Positions 25,819 through 34,931 of a stretch of DNA of 64,000 nt are shown piece by piece. Below the pieces are notes generated by a model, which worked only from the letters and a program-made list of their open reading frames with translations, was not told where the DNA came from and did no database searches. Location of the stretch: positions 1 to 64,000 of the forward strand of contig PABI01000100.1 of assembly GCA_002699125.1 (NCBI GenBank). The letters run 5' to 3'. The number at the start of each line of letters is the position of its first letter. Position 1 is the first letter of the stretch. The position numbers were made by a program, and so were the translations under genes. This DNA comes from Anaerolineaceae bacterium (lineage in GTDB: Bacteria > Chloroflexota > Anaerolineae > Promineifilales > Promineifilaceae).

Positions 25819-26322
25819 ATGAAACAACAATCCATTGATCCCAAAAATTCACCAACAGTGCCTGAAGATGTGCGCTCGCCCTTCATTCGGCGGGCAGGCA
25901 CTGTTTTGGCCATCTCTTATCCTGTTCTAGCCCTTTCCACCGGATTTCGTTCAGTATACCAACTCTTTCTCAAGGAAGGGGTGGTCAGCAATACCGGACC
26001 CATTCTCAGCGGTATCGCCGCGCTGTGTTATCTCACAGCCACCATCGGCTTTGCCTACCGCCGGCGCTGGGCGTGGTGGCTTTCTGTATTGGTGTTGGGC
26101 TTCGAGACGTTGATGACGCTTGTTGTAGGCACGCTCAGCATCATCAACCCAGAGCTGATTGGCAGCACCGTGTGGCGGTTGTTTGGCATTGATTATGGCT
26201 TTTTCCCGCTGGTGCAGCCGCTGTTGGGGCTGGCCTGGCTGTTCCATCCAGAAACGCTACAGTCGTATGGGATACGGCCGTCTGCAACTCCTACAGATGC
26301 GTCCCATGTTCCGCCTGAATAA
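25819..26322 (+). CDS. Hypothetical multi-pass membrane protein
   Basis: 167 residues from ATG 25819; the frame opens at 25750 but the extension carries an ACGGCCGT and no ribosome site. About four hydrophobic helices ([70 protein letters not shown]) and a short polar tail. The closing [19 protein letters not shown] pattern recurs in uncharacterised actinobacterial and chloroflexal membrane proteins as far as I recall. It overlaps the 3' end of glpX by 32 nt on the opposite strand. Confidence 0.65.
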   Translation: MKQQSIDPKNSPTVPEDVRSPFIRRAGTVLAISYPVLALSTGFRSVYQLFLKEGVVSNTGPILSGIAALCYLTATIGFAYRRRWAWWLSVLVLGFETLMTLVVGTLSIINPELIGSTVWRLFGIDYGFFPLVQPLLGLAWLFHPETLQSYGIRPSATPTDASHVPPE

Positions 26323-27274
26323 AGCGGCGGGTACCCGTTTCTGAGCGTATGAGCAAGGAATGGGTCGAGGCGTAGCTACCCCAAAACTGCATGGCGCGCA
26401 GCAGGGCACTATCGGTAATGCTGGTAGCAGCAAAAAAGATTTGGTTGCTGTTCACCAATTCAGAGCAGGTCAAAATCCGGTTTTCGTCCAGGCCGGCCCG
26501 CTGAATATTTTCCCGCTCAACGGCGTTTTGCGGCCGTAAACGCGCCAGCATGGCCCCGGCAGAAGCCTTCACGGCACAAGCCGCCAAGACCCCCTGCGAC
26601 ACGCCACCAATGCCCATCAGCACATCCACGTCCGTGTCGGAGGTGGTGGCGATGAGTGCTCCTTCGGCGTCTCCTTCATCGCGCAGCAAAACGCGGGCAC
26701 CACATTCCCGAATCTCCTCAATTAAATCCTGGTTGCGCGGCCGTTCCAACACAATCACCGATAAATCACGCACGGACTTCTTCTTATGGCGCGCGATCAG
26801 CGCCAGGGTCCAGGCAGCGGGGGCGTCCAGGCATTGCGGCACCAGCGCCGCAGCGGCTTTGCGGTCCACCACAATTTTATCCATATATTTCGCCGGAACC
26901 GGGGACCACACCGTGCCGCGCGGCGCAATACCCACCACAGAAATAGCCCCGGGCCGTCCCTGAATAAGCAGGTTGGTCCCGTCGATGGGATCGACCAAAA
27001 CGTCAACTTCGGGACCGTCGCCTGTGCCGACAGCCTGCCCGCTGCACAAAGGGGAATCATCCCCCAACCGCCCTTCTTCACCAATGACGATACGGCCGTC
27101 CATAGGCAGCGTGTTCAAAGCATCGGCCATGGCCCGGGTGGCTGCCCGGTGTGCCTCGGCAAAATTGCCAGACCCAACCCAATGACCCGCAGCCAGAGCC
27201 GTTGTTTCCGTCACGCGGATCAGGTCCAAACCAATATTTCGCGACAGTTGTTCATCAAATTTATTTGTCATCAT
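26291..27274 (-). CDS. glpX: Class II fructose-1,6-bisphosphatase (GlpX)
   Basis: 327 residues. It hydrolyses fructose-1,6-bisphosphate to fructose-6-phosphate in gluconeogenesis, using Mg or Mn. Family motifs: [32 protein letters not shown] and the later [18 protein letters not shown]. The ATG at 27274 has AGGA upstream (an adjacent ATG at 27271 is possible). Together with gap and yvcK further on it gives this region a central-carbon flavour, although the genes are not in one operon. Confidence 0.95.
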   Translation of the reverse strand: MMTNKFDEQLSRNIGLDLIRVTETTALAAGHWVGSGNFAEAHRAATRAMADALNTLPMDGRIVIGEEGRLGDDSPLCSGQAVGTGDGPEVDVLVDPIDGTNLLIQGRPGAISVVGIAPRGTVWSPVPAKYMDKIVVDRKAAAALVPQCLDAPAAWTLALIARHKKKSVRDLSVIVLERPRNQDLIEEIRECGARVLLRDEGDAEGALIATTSDTDVDVLMGIGGVSQGVLAACAVKASAGAMLARLRPQNAVERENIQRAGLDENRILTCSELVNSNQIFFAATSITDSALLRAMQFWGSYASTHSLLIRSETGTRRFIQAEHGTHL

Positions 27275-27291
27275 TCAAGTCCTGACTTCAA

Positions 27292-27387
27292 AACCTGACA
27301 GGTTGCCCAAGAATGTAGTCTTAAATGGTTCTTTGCAGCGCGAAATTAACTTAATTTCATGCTCGTTTTGCAAACCTGTCAGGTTTG
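27292..27387. repeat. Two AACCTG-N-CAGGTT palindromes between glpX and the SulP gene
   Basis: AACCTG-A-CAGGTT (27292-27304) and CAAACCTG-T-CAGGTTTG (27371-27387) are perfect palindromes of one family flanking a 66-bp gap. The second touches the stop codon of the SulP gene (27388). They may be operator pairs for glpX or a dispersed repeat. Confidence 0.6.
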
Positions 27388-29547
27388 TTAATACTCCACC
27401 GCTTCCAGAAGCCCCGCCGAACCCCAGGCCAGCATGCCACCCCGCAAAATCTGCACATTCATACAGCCAATGTGCTGCAAGGCAGAAGCAGCCCGACGGC
27501 TGCGGCGGCCACTGCGGCAGACCAGCACTATCTGCTTGTCAGGGGGCAACTTCACTTCTGCTGCCAAAATTTTGGGCAGGGGCACCAGTCGGGCTTCGGC
27601 AATGTGCCCCTGGTTGTATTCACGCGGTTCACGTACATCAACGACATATGGTTTGTCGCCATTCTCCACCGGCCCAGGATGCAGCCATTGCCACAGTTCC
27701 CTGGCATCCACCGAAATAATGTGATCTGCTTCGGTTTCACTGGTCAAAGGAATGTCGGCCAAATCGATGCGTTTAGGCAAATTTTGGCATTCCCGGAAAG
27801 CACGAATGGGACATTCATAAATGCATACGGCCGGATCAAGCTGCTGATGAAAAATCATGCCAATCGCTTCATCCTCATGCAAAATATGATCGGCACCCAA
27901 AAAGGAATCGAATTGTGATGAGAGCATCATCTGCTCTACACGATGATTGGTGCCCACCATAAATACATCACCACCCTGTTCACGGAAAGAACGCACGACA
28001 CTTTCCAGCATGTGAATACCGCTAAAATCGCAAGTATTTACATGATCCAGCCGCAGCAGCAAATACCGCTGATCGGGGTGGGCATCGGCGTAATTGGTGA
28101 TGAATTCTTCAACATAGTTCACTGCACCAAAATATAAATCACCGTACACTTCGATAATGGACAGCTGCGGGCATGGCTCCTTGTCTGGGCGGTAAACAAA
28201 ATGGCTGAAGTTGTCGTCCGGCAAAACGGCTTGAATACGCGGCGTGCTGGTGCGCCAGATGAATAATCCGAGCGAAAAGATGATGCCCAACAGAACGGCA
28301 AATTCAATTTCTAAAAAGAGTGTTCCCACCAGCGTGGTAACCATGATGGCAGCATCACCGAGGTGGCTGCGCCAGATGCGCGAGATTTCGGCCCGATCGA
28401 TCATGCCGTAAGCGGTGATAATCAACACGCCAGAGAGGGCAGAGATGGGCAGGTACGCTGCCAGCGGGGCCAGGGCAAACATGGCAATGAGCATAAAGAT
28501 ACCGGAGAAAACAGCAGCCATCGGGGTTTGGGCACCGGCTTTGAAATTTACGGCCGTTCGCGAAAATGACCCCGCACCAGCGTAACCAGAAAAAAGCCCC
28601 ATGAAAATGTTGGACATCCCCTGGCCCACAAATTCCTGGTTGCTATCTAAACGCTGCCCCGTTTGCGCCGCGATGGAGCGGGTGATGGCGGCTGACTCCA
28701 CCAGCCCAATTGCCCCCACAGCCAGCGCACCGGCCGACAGCTGGCTGATCAACTCCAAATTAAACAGTGGCAAATCTGCCAGCGGTGGCAGCGTGGCGGG
28801 CAGCTGCCCAATCACGGCCACATTTTGCTCATCCAAACGCAGTATAAAGACAACCAGCGAAGCCAAAACCATCACCAGCAAAGGAATGGGCAGCCGGGAA
28901 TTGATCCGCCGCAAAATAACAATGAGCAGCATGGTGCCTACGCCAACAACGGCCGTTGGCGTGTGCAGGTCCGCAAACTGACTCATCACGTGGGTGAGTG
29001 TGGCAATGGTACTAGAGCCGGCTGCTGGCAGTCCCAGCAAGGGTTGCAGCTGTTTGAGGGCAATCAAAACGCCTGCGCCACTGGCAAAACCAACAATAAC
29101 GGAATGGGACACAAAGTTCACCAACATGCCCAGCCGCACCAGACCCATGCCCAGCTGAAATACACCAACCATCACCGCCATAACGCCAGCAGCAACAACA
29201 TATTGCTGGGTTCCCGGGGCAACAACGGTCGTTAACGAGCTGGCAATAAGCAGGGAAATGGCGTTGGCTGGCCCGGTGTGCATTTGGTCCGATGAGCCCC
29301 ACAGCGCCCCCACAACCGCACCAATAATTGCTGCATACAGTCCCATCTGCGGCGGCAGTTCGGCAACCAGCGTAAAAGCAATCGATTGGGGCAACAAAAT
29401 GACGGCAACAGTTAAACCAGCAATGAGGTCGGGGCGCAAACTAGCGCGATCATAGGTGCGAAAAAGTTGGACAGGTTTTTGCAGGTAGTGGATCGCCGGA
29501 GCAATGGACTGCTGGACATTGACTCTGGCCCCCAGCTTGGCGAACAT
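27388..29547 (-). CDS. SulP anion transporter with STAS and rhodanese domains
   Basis: 719 residues. The SulP membrane core (about 30-420, 10-12 helices) starts with LRPDLIAGLTVAVILLPQSIAFTLVAELPPQMGLYAA (in part). A STAS domain follows (about 440-560, LLLRLDHVNTCDFSGIHML). Then a Cys-rich linker CIYECPIRAFRECQ near residue 575 and a C-terminal rhodanese domain with active-site loop VCRSGRRS (catalytic Cys intact). It likely takes up sulfate or another inorganic anion, possibly coupled to sulfur transfer (inference). Its 171-bp upstream gap contains a hairpin at 29652-29703. Confidence 0.92.
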   Translation of the reverse strand: MFAKLGARVNVQQSIAPAIHYLQKPVQLFRTYDRASLRPDLIAGLTVAVILLPQSIAFTLVAELPPQMGLYAAIIGAVVGALWGSSDQMHTGPANAISLLIASSLTTVVAPGTQQYVVAAGVMAVMVGVFQLGMGLVRLGMLVNFVSHSVIVGFASGAGVLIALKQLQPLLGLPAAGSSTIATLTHVMSQFADLHTPTAVVGVGTMLLIVILRRINSRLPIPLLVMVLASLVVFILRLDEQNVAVIGQLPATLPPLADLPLFNLELISQLSAGALAVGAIGLVESAAITRSIAAQTGQRLDSNQEFVGQGMSNIFMGLFSGYAGAGSFSRTAVNFKAGAQTPMAAVFSGIFMLIAMFALAPLAAYLPISALSGVLIITAYGMIDRAEISRIWRSHLGDAAIMVTTLVGTLFLEIEFAVLLGIIFSLGLFIWRTSTPRIQAVLPDDNFSHFVYRPDKEPCPQLSIIEVYGDLYFGAVNYVEEFITNYADAHPDQRYLLLRLDHVNTCDFSGIHMLESVVRSFREQGGDVFMVGTNHRVEQMMLSSQFDSFLGADHILHEDEAIGMIFHQQLDPAVCIYECPIRAFRECQNLPKRIDLADIPLTSETEADHIISVDARELWQWLHPGPVENGDKPYVVDVREPREYNQGHIAEARLVPLPKILAAEVKLPPDKQIVLVCRSGRRSRRAASALQHIGCMNVQILRGGMLAWGSAGLLEAVEY

Positions 29548-29651
29548 GAACGCAGCTCCTTCTAAGTTTTATCAAGCGAGTTCCTGACTTAGCTGGAGTG
29601 TACGTCGGCAGGAAACGGCCGTCAAGATGAATACGCCAAAGCAGCAAAGAC

Positions 29652-29703
29652 CCCAAGGATTTGCTCAAGGTCAAAACAATTTTATTGCGGGCAAACCCTT
29701 GGG
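29652..29703. terminator. Long hairpin downstream of the TPR gene
   Basis: CCCAAGGATTTGCTC (29652-29666) pairs with GGGCAAACCCTTGGG (29689-29703) with two mismatches. It stands after the TPR gene on the minus strand and could end that operon, though only a broken U-tract follows. Confidence 0.45.
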
Positions 29704-29718
29704 AGCCAGATCATTCGC

Positions 29719-32706
29719 CTAGGGTAAAAATTGAATAGAGGCCATGATTTGTTCAATCAAGGGCAGAATTGGTTCAAAATCAGGTCCGGACGCTTCGGCC
29801 GTAAAAAACCAGACGTTGCCGTTTCTCACAATAATGTATTGACGCCCCAAATAAACTTCATCATTGCCCAGGCCATCTTGCAGAATCAGTTCATAATCTT
29901 GAATGAAAGCCCGAGCCCCGCCAATCTCGCCATATTGGGTCTGGAGAATTGTTAAGCCTTCAGTCTGGCTAACATTCTCGGAAATTATCGGCACAACGTC
30001 ATTCAACGTCAGGCCAAACACGCCGGGTATGGTGATGAGGTTAACCACAATAATGCCATCTGGCAGTTCCTGGAAAGCGAGAAATTCGTAATCATCTTCT
30101 GGCGACAGCAACGGCCGTTGCCATTCAGCTGGGTATGAAATCTGGAAGCCCAAACTTTCATCGGTATAAGTCGCCAATCCATCAACCGCCACCAACAGCC
30201 CCTTGTCGGCCGCCAGCCAATATTCTGCGTCACTAATCAAATCAATGATTGTGGCCGTACCCAACAGCTGTTCAAAATCGGCCCGGTACTTGGCCTCATC
30301 TTCCAGGCTCAAATAGGCATAGGCCCGACTATACAACAACCATTCTGCCAATTCAGCCGTTTCATCATCGGCCAAGCCCGCGGAAAAGGTCGCGGCCGCA
30401 TCCTCATATCTGCCCAGCGTCAATTCCATGTCACCCTGGGTCTGATATTCATCGATGAAATCCGGTTTCAGGTCCAGCCACAGTTCATACTGCCTTTCAG
30501 CCTCCGTCAGGTCATCCAAACCATAAGCAGCATAAAACATCAGGCGATGAGCATCGTGCGCTTCTGGCTCGAATTCTAAAACAATTTCGGCCGCTTCAAT
30601 TGCTTCTTCATATTCCTCATTGGCCAGCAAGACGTCGGCACGGACAAAATAAGCAAAAACAAATTGAGGATTCAGGTCTAGCGCCTTATCCACATCTGCC
30701 AGCGCGCGCCGGTTATTACCCTCAATTTGGTGCACGATAGCTCGAATTGCATACGCATTGGCCGAAGCCGGATCTTCGGCCAACATTTCATTAGCAATCT
30801 CCCAGGCGCGGTCAAACTCATTGGCCCGCAACAGATACAGGGCCATGTCAAACCGTTCGCCCAGCCCATTGTTACTGGCCGCCAACGCCTGTTCCAAATA
30901 ATCTCTCTGTGTCGCCAGATCATCGTTCGCCGAAGCAATGGAAGCCAAGCCATAATAGGCCGAGCCGGTTTGGTCGTTCAACTGCAAGCTGGTTTCAAAA
31001 TCGGCCTGGGCTTTTTCATAATCACCCAAATCTAAATAGAGAAAAGCACGAGGCAAATAGTTGCTGGCGTGTTCAGGCAATAGTTCAATAACCTGGTCAT
31101 AAGCAGCCAGTGCCTGCTCCTTATCCCGAACAACAAATTCATAATACAGACCAGAAAGCAGCTGCGAACCGTACCAATCCGGCCATTGTTCTAAAGCGTG
31201 CTGACTGATTTCCTCCAAATCTGTGAAATCGTATCTATCCGCCCGAAAAAGCGCCTGGCTCATTATCCCCAGCGCAAAATCAGGGTTAAGCGCCAGGCTT
31301 GTCTCTAGATCGGCTGCCATTTTGTCACGGTCACCAACAGATGGGTAATGCAACGAGCGGAATTGATAGAATTCGGGACGGCCGTCATCCAACGCAATCG
31401 CCTGGTTTATCATCGCAAACGCCAAAGGTTGATCTTGATTATCGGCTGCCACCATCGCCTGTGCCCACAGCACGGCCGGCGCTTCCGGCTGCAGCGCAAC
31501 GGCCGTTTCGGCCAGGGAGGCGGCCTCAGCCTCAGCACTTATCTGTCGCAAATTGAATACCCGCAGCGCCATCGCTTCCACATCGGCAGGATCGTGTGTC
31601 AGGGCCAGTTCCAGTTCGGCCAAGGCCTCGTGCACTTTGCCCTGCCAGGTCAATACGCCACCCTTCACGGTGTAAGCCAGCGCAATGGTTTCGTCCTGGG
31701 CCAGGGCGGTTTCCGCTTCGGCCAGCGCCGTTTCATAATCAAACGTGCGGTACGCTTGCCAGGCCAGCACGGCGTGGGGCCAGGCAAGTGTATCGTCCAA
31801 TTCCAGGGCAGCTTCGGCTTCGGTTACGGCCGAATCCAAATCGCCCTGCGCAAAATAAATGCGGGAGCGCAGCTGGTGCAGCGCTGCCAATTCACCGTCT
31901 GTCAGCTCGTCTGTCAGCGCCAGGGCTTCTTCACTGACGGCCAGGGCGGTGGGCCAGTGCCCTCCCACGGCCAGCAGCGCCGCCTTCTCCGGCAGCAAGC
32001 GGGCCTGCTGCGTGGGCGTCAATTCGGCCGCAACGGTTAGGGCACGGTCAATCGCGGCCAACGCTTCTTCCGGTTCCGGGTCGGCCAGGGCAAACTCGGC
32101 GCTAAGCGTGTGCAGTTCGGCGACCGTTTCTTCCGGCAAATAGTTTGCCAGGGCCAGGGCAGCAGCCACGGCCGTTTCGCGCTCATCATCGGCCAATAAC
32201 TCAGCCGACAGCAGCGCCAGGTTGGCGTTTAGCTGAGCCTGCAAATGTTCGGGCAGCATGCCCGCCTGGGTCAGCGCAGTCTCAGCGCCCGCTTTGGACG
32301 CTTCGTAGTCCGCCTGCTGGAAAAAAGCGTCGGCCTGATAGGCCACAATGTCTACCTGATTGGGGTCGGCCAGCAGCGTCGCCGCAAAATCGGCCAGAGC
32401 CGCTGCCAAATCGTCGTTATGGTAATAAGCCACACCGCGCAAGGCGGTGGCTTCAACCGTGTGTTGGCGAATAAATGGGGGCCACAGTTGCAGTAAGTTG
32501 GTGAATTCAGTGACGGCCGTATCCCATTCTCCTTCTCCAATCGCCGCCTGCCCGGCTTCCCAATGCCGGGTCTCCAGCTGGCGCACCACCACACCACCAG
32601 CGACAATTGCCAGCAACAACACGGCCACAACCACCAGCCACCAGCGGCGGCGCTTCGTCACGGGCGGGTTTAAGTCCCTCTCCTGTTCCGGTAACGTTTC
32701 CATCAC
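29719..32706 (-). CDS. Membrane-anchored TPR protein with C-terminal PsbP-like domain
   Basis: 995 residues. A single membrane helix (WWLVVVAVLLLAIVAGGVVV) follows a short cytoplasmic start. About 800 residues of Ala/Glu/Leu-rich TPR helices follow (e.g. ALADFAATLLADPNQVDIVA, YYGLASIA). The last 140 residues carry the pattern YTDESLGFQISYPAEWQ with VYLGRQYIIVRNGNVWFF, typical of PsbP-like/DUF1795 lipid- or protein-binding domains. It overlaps the preceding solute-binding-protein gene by 4 nt, so it is co-translated with it. Two further PsbP-like proteins occur at 50531 and 54912. Confidence 0.85.
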   Translation of the reverse strand: MMETLPEQERDLNPPVTKRRRWWLVVVAVLLLAIVAGGVVVRQLETRHWEAGQAAIGEGEWDTAVTEFTNLLQLWPPFIRQHTVEATALRGVAYYHNDDLAAALADFAATLLADPNQVDIVAYQADAFFQQADYEASKAGAETALTQAGMLPEHLQAQLNANLALLSAELLADDERETAVAAALALANYLPEETVAELHTLSAEFALADPEPEEALAAIDRALTVAAELTPTQQARLLPEKAALLAVGGHWPTALAVSEEALALTDELTDGELAALHQLRSRIYFAQGDLDSAVTEAEAALELDDTLAWPHAVLAWQAYRTFDYETALAEAETALAQDETIALAYTVKGGVLTWQGKVHEALAELELALTHDPADVEAMALRVFNLRQISAEAEAASLAETAVALQPEAPAVLWAQAMVAADNQDQPLAFAMINQAIALDDGRPEFYQFRSLHYPSVGDRDKMAADLETSLALNPDFALGIMSQALFRADRYDFTDLEEISQHALEQWPDWYGSQLLSGLYYEFVVRDKEQALAAYDQVIELLPEHASNYLPRAFLYLDLGDYEKAQADFETSLQLNDQTGSAYYGLASIASANDDLATQRDYLEQALAASNNGLGERFDMALYLLRANEFDRAWEIANEMLAEDPASANAYAIRAIVHQIEGNNRRALADVDKALDLNPQFVFAYFVRADVLLANEEYEEAIEAAEIVLEFEPEAHDAHRLMFYAAYGLDDLTEAERQYELWLDLKPDFIDEYQTQGDMELTLGRYEDAAATFSAGLADDETAELAEWLLYSRAYAYLSLEDEAKYRADFEQLLGTATIIDLISDAEYWLAADKGLLVAVDGLATYTDESLGFQISYPAEWQRPLLSPEDDYEFLAFQELPDGIIVVNLITIPGVFGLTLNDVVPIISENVSQTEGLTILQTQYGEIGGARAFIQDYELILQDGLGNDEVYLGRQYIIVRNGNVWFFTAEASGPDFEPILPLIEQIMASIQFLP

Positions 32707-34931
32707 TCTCCCTCCCCCGCTTCTGGATGAATGGCCAAATGGGGCACAATCGGTGCGCCAATGGGCGAAACCACATACCCTTCCAGACGATCACTCACCA
32801 GCACGTCGGTCACGCCGTGCAGCAGCGGAATCGCTACCGCATCGCGCAGCAGCTGGCCCTCGATAAATTGATACAACAGCAGGCGCGCCGACACATCCAG
32901 CTCCACCCGGGCTTGCTCCAGCAAATCATCAATCACCGGATCGTTGAACCCGGCCACGTTAAAGTCGCTTTCGCTGTGATACAAAATGTCTAAAAAGTTT
33001 TGCGGATCGGGATAATCGGCACACCAGCCATAGGAAAACATGTGGCCGCTGTTTTGCCGCAGGCTGTCTGTGGAATTGGAGGGCGAAACAAACTCCACCG
33101 ACACATCCGCCCCCAAAACCTCGCGCCAATTCTGGATCATCGCATTCAAATCGTCCCGTTCAGTATTGCCCAGTCCGGTAGCGCTAATGATGATCGGCGG
33201 CAGGCCATCAGCGTAACCAGAGGCGGCCAGCGCCTCCTGGGCCAGCGCGACATTGTTTTGATTGGCCGCCTGCTCCTGCGCCAGTTCGAGCGAATAACCC
33301 GGCATCGCCGGCGGCAAGATGGTATCGGCGCGCACGTTCAAATCGTTAGAAAGCAGCGTGTTTAAGGCATCTTTATCGACGGCCAGGGCAAAGGCGCGCC
33401 GCACCTGCACGTCGTCAAAAGGCGGCAGGGTATTGTTCATCTGCACCAGGGTGGTGCAAAGCGAGGTGCCAGATTGCAGTTGGGCGTTCAGGGGGTCAGA
33501 CGGCCGTCTAATCTGTTCCGCTTCCGTGTTGCCTAAAAAGAGCAGGTCCACCCCACCAGATTTAAACATTGTGAGGGGATCCGCCACATTCGACAACAGA
33601 TAAACGACATTTTTTACCGCTGGCGGCGCATGATACGCTTCATTCCGCTCAAAAATTACCGCCTCAAATTCACGGTGCTCCTTCAACGTGTAGGGGCCAC
33701 TGGCATTCGGCGCATAGGCCCACGTTTCCAGGGCACGGTCATCCACCGTTTCCTCATCCACCACGTAAGAAGTGGGATAGGTTAGCTTGGCCAGAAAATA
33801 CGGTTTGGGTCCATCTAGAGTAACAACCAGCGTCCGCTCATCCACCACTTCAATGCCCGAAATAGTGTTGCTCCGTCCCGCCAGCTTGTCCGTTACGCCT
33901 TCAATGTCGTTGAGGTAAGTGGCGGCCGTGCGGGAACCGGTATCGGGGTCGGCGGCTCGTTCCCAACTGTACTGCACATCTTCGGCGGTCAACGGCCGTC
34001 CATCAGCAAACGTCAACCCTTCACGCAGCGTAAAGGTGTAAACCGTGCCATCTTCACTGACATCCCAGCGCTCCGCCAGCTCCGGCACAATTTGCAGCTC
34101 TGGCGTCAGCCGCACCAGGCCGCTATACAGCAGCCCCACATACCCGGCAGCCGAACCAGTCGTGATGGCCGGGTCCAGGCTGAACAAGACCGGATCGCCG
34201 CCAAACAGGACCAATGTCTCGTCATGGTTGAGTCCGTACAGCGTTCTGGCACCCAGGGAAACCTGGTTCACCATGGCGTCCAGCGTGTGCCGCCGGGCAT
34301 CCACGTTATCTGGCCGGCCAAAGGCAAACAAGGTAAAGAAATGATCGCCGTGGAGGGCATACGCCAGGTAAATGCCAATGGGATCACCATTGCCGCTAGT
34401 GCCGTTTAGAATGGCCCGCTGGGCTGTACTATCAGCGGCAAAGGCAACTTCTGTCTCGCTGACGGTTTCCAAATCGGCCAGATTAAGCGACTCGCCATAC
34501 TCGCCCAAAATGTCATCGCGCAGGCGTTCGTAAGAAAAATCCGGCTCGGCATAGTCGTAATTCACGGTGACAACCAAATCCAGGCTGGGATCGCGAAAGG
34601 CAACCACGTTGCCAGACTCCCCTTCCAAAATCCACTGCGACGGGTAGATAAAGCCGAAGCCATCAAAATCGCGTGTGAAAATGCCCTCAGGAACGGCCGT
34701 TGCCGCCCGGGTTGGAATCGCAAAGTCGGTAACGGCCGTTGGTGTTGGCTCTAGCGTGGGAATGGGTTCAGATGAGGGCGTGGGGATGGGCGTGGGCGTG
34801 TCGGCAAACGTGTAGTCGTGCAGCGCTTCGGGTGCCCAATTGGCTACCTGCCGCGGTTCGCCCGGTTCGCTCTGGCACGCCACCAGCAGCAAAAATAAGA
34901 CAATCAACCCGCCAAACTTTTTGACCCGCAT
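32703..34931 (-). CDS. ABC transporter substrate-binding lipoprotein (family 5) with N-terminal PsbP-like domain
   Basis: The start is ATG 34931 (MRVKKFGGLIVLFLLLVAC), with GGGGAGG 6 nt upstream; the lipobox LLVAC is clear. 742 residues: after a Pro/Thr linker, residues 85-230 look PsbP-like (GFGFIYPSQWILEGE). The rest is an SBP_bac_5 peptide or oligosaccharide-binding fold (LVRLTPELQIVPELAERWDV, YTFTLREGLTFADGRPLTA). No permease or ATPase gene is nearby, so it may be a lone sensor or use an unlinked transporter. It overlaps the upstream peptidase gene by one base (TGATG). Confidence 0.88.
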   Translation of the reverse strand: MRVKKFGGLIVLFLLLVACQSEPGEPRQVANWAPEALHDYTFADTPTPIPTPSSEPIPTLEPTPTAVTDFAIPTRAATAVPEGIFTRDFDGFGFIYPSQWILEGESGNVVAFRDPSLDLVVTVNYDYAEPDFSYERLRDDILGEYGESLNLADLETVSETEVAFAADSTAQRAILNGTSGNGDPIGIYLAYALHGDHFFTLFAFGRPDNVDARRHTLDAMVNQVSLGARTLYGLNHDETLVLFGGDPVLFSLDPAITTGSAAGYVGLLYSGLVRLTPELQIVPELAERWDVSEDGTVYTFTLREGLTFADGRPLTAEDVQYSWERAADPDTGSRTAATYLNDIEGVTDKLAGRSNTISGIEVVDERTLVVTLDGPKPYFLAKLTYPTSYVVDEETVDDRALETWAYAPNASGPYTLKEHREFEAVIFERNEAYHAPPAVKNVVYLLSNVADPLTMFKSGGVDLLFLGNTEAEQIRRPSDPLNAQLQSGTSLCTTLVQMNNTLPPFDDVQVRRAFALAVDKDALNTLLSNDLNVRADTILPPAMPGYSLELAQEQAANQNNVALAQEALAASGYADGLPPIIISATGLGNTERDDLNAMIQNWREVLGADVSVEFVSPSNSTDSLRQNSGHMFSYGWCADYPDPQNFLDILYHSESDFNVAGFNDPVIDDLLEQARVELDVSARLLLYQFIEGQLLRDAVAIPLLHGVTDVLVSDRLEGYVVSPIGAPIVPHLAIHPEAGEGE

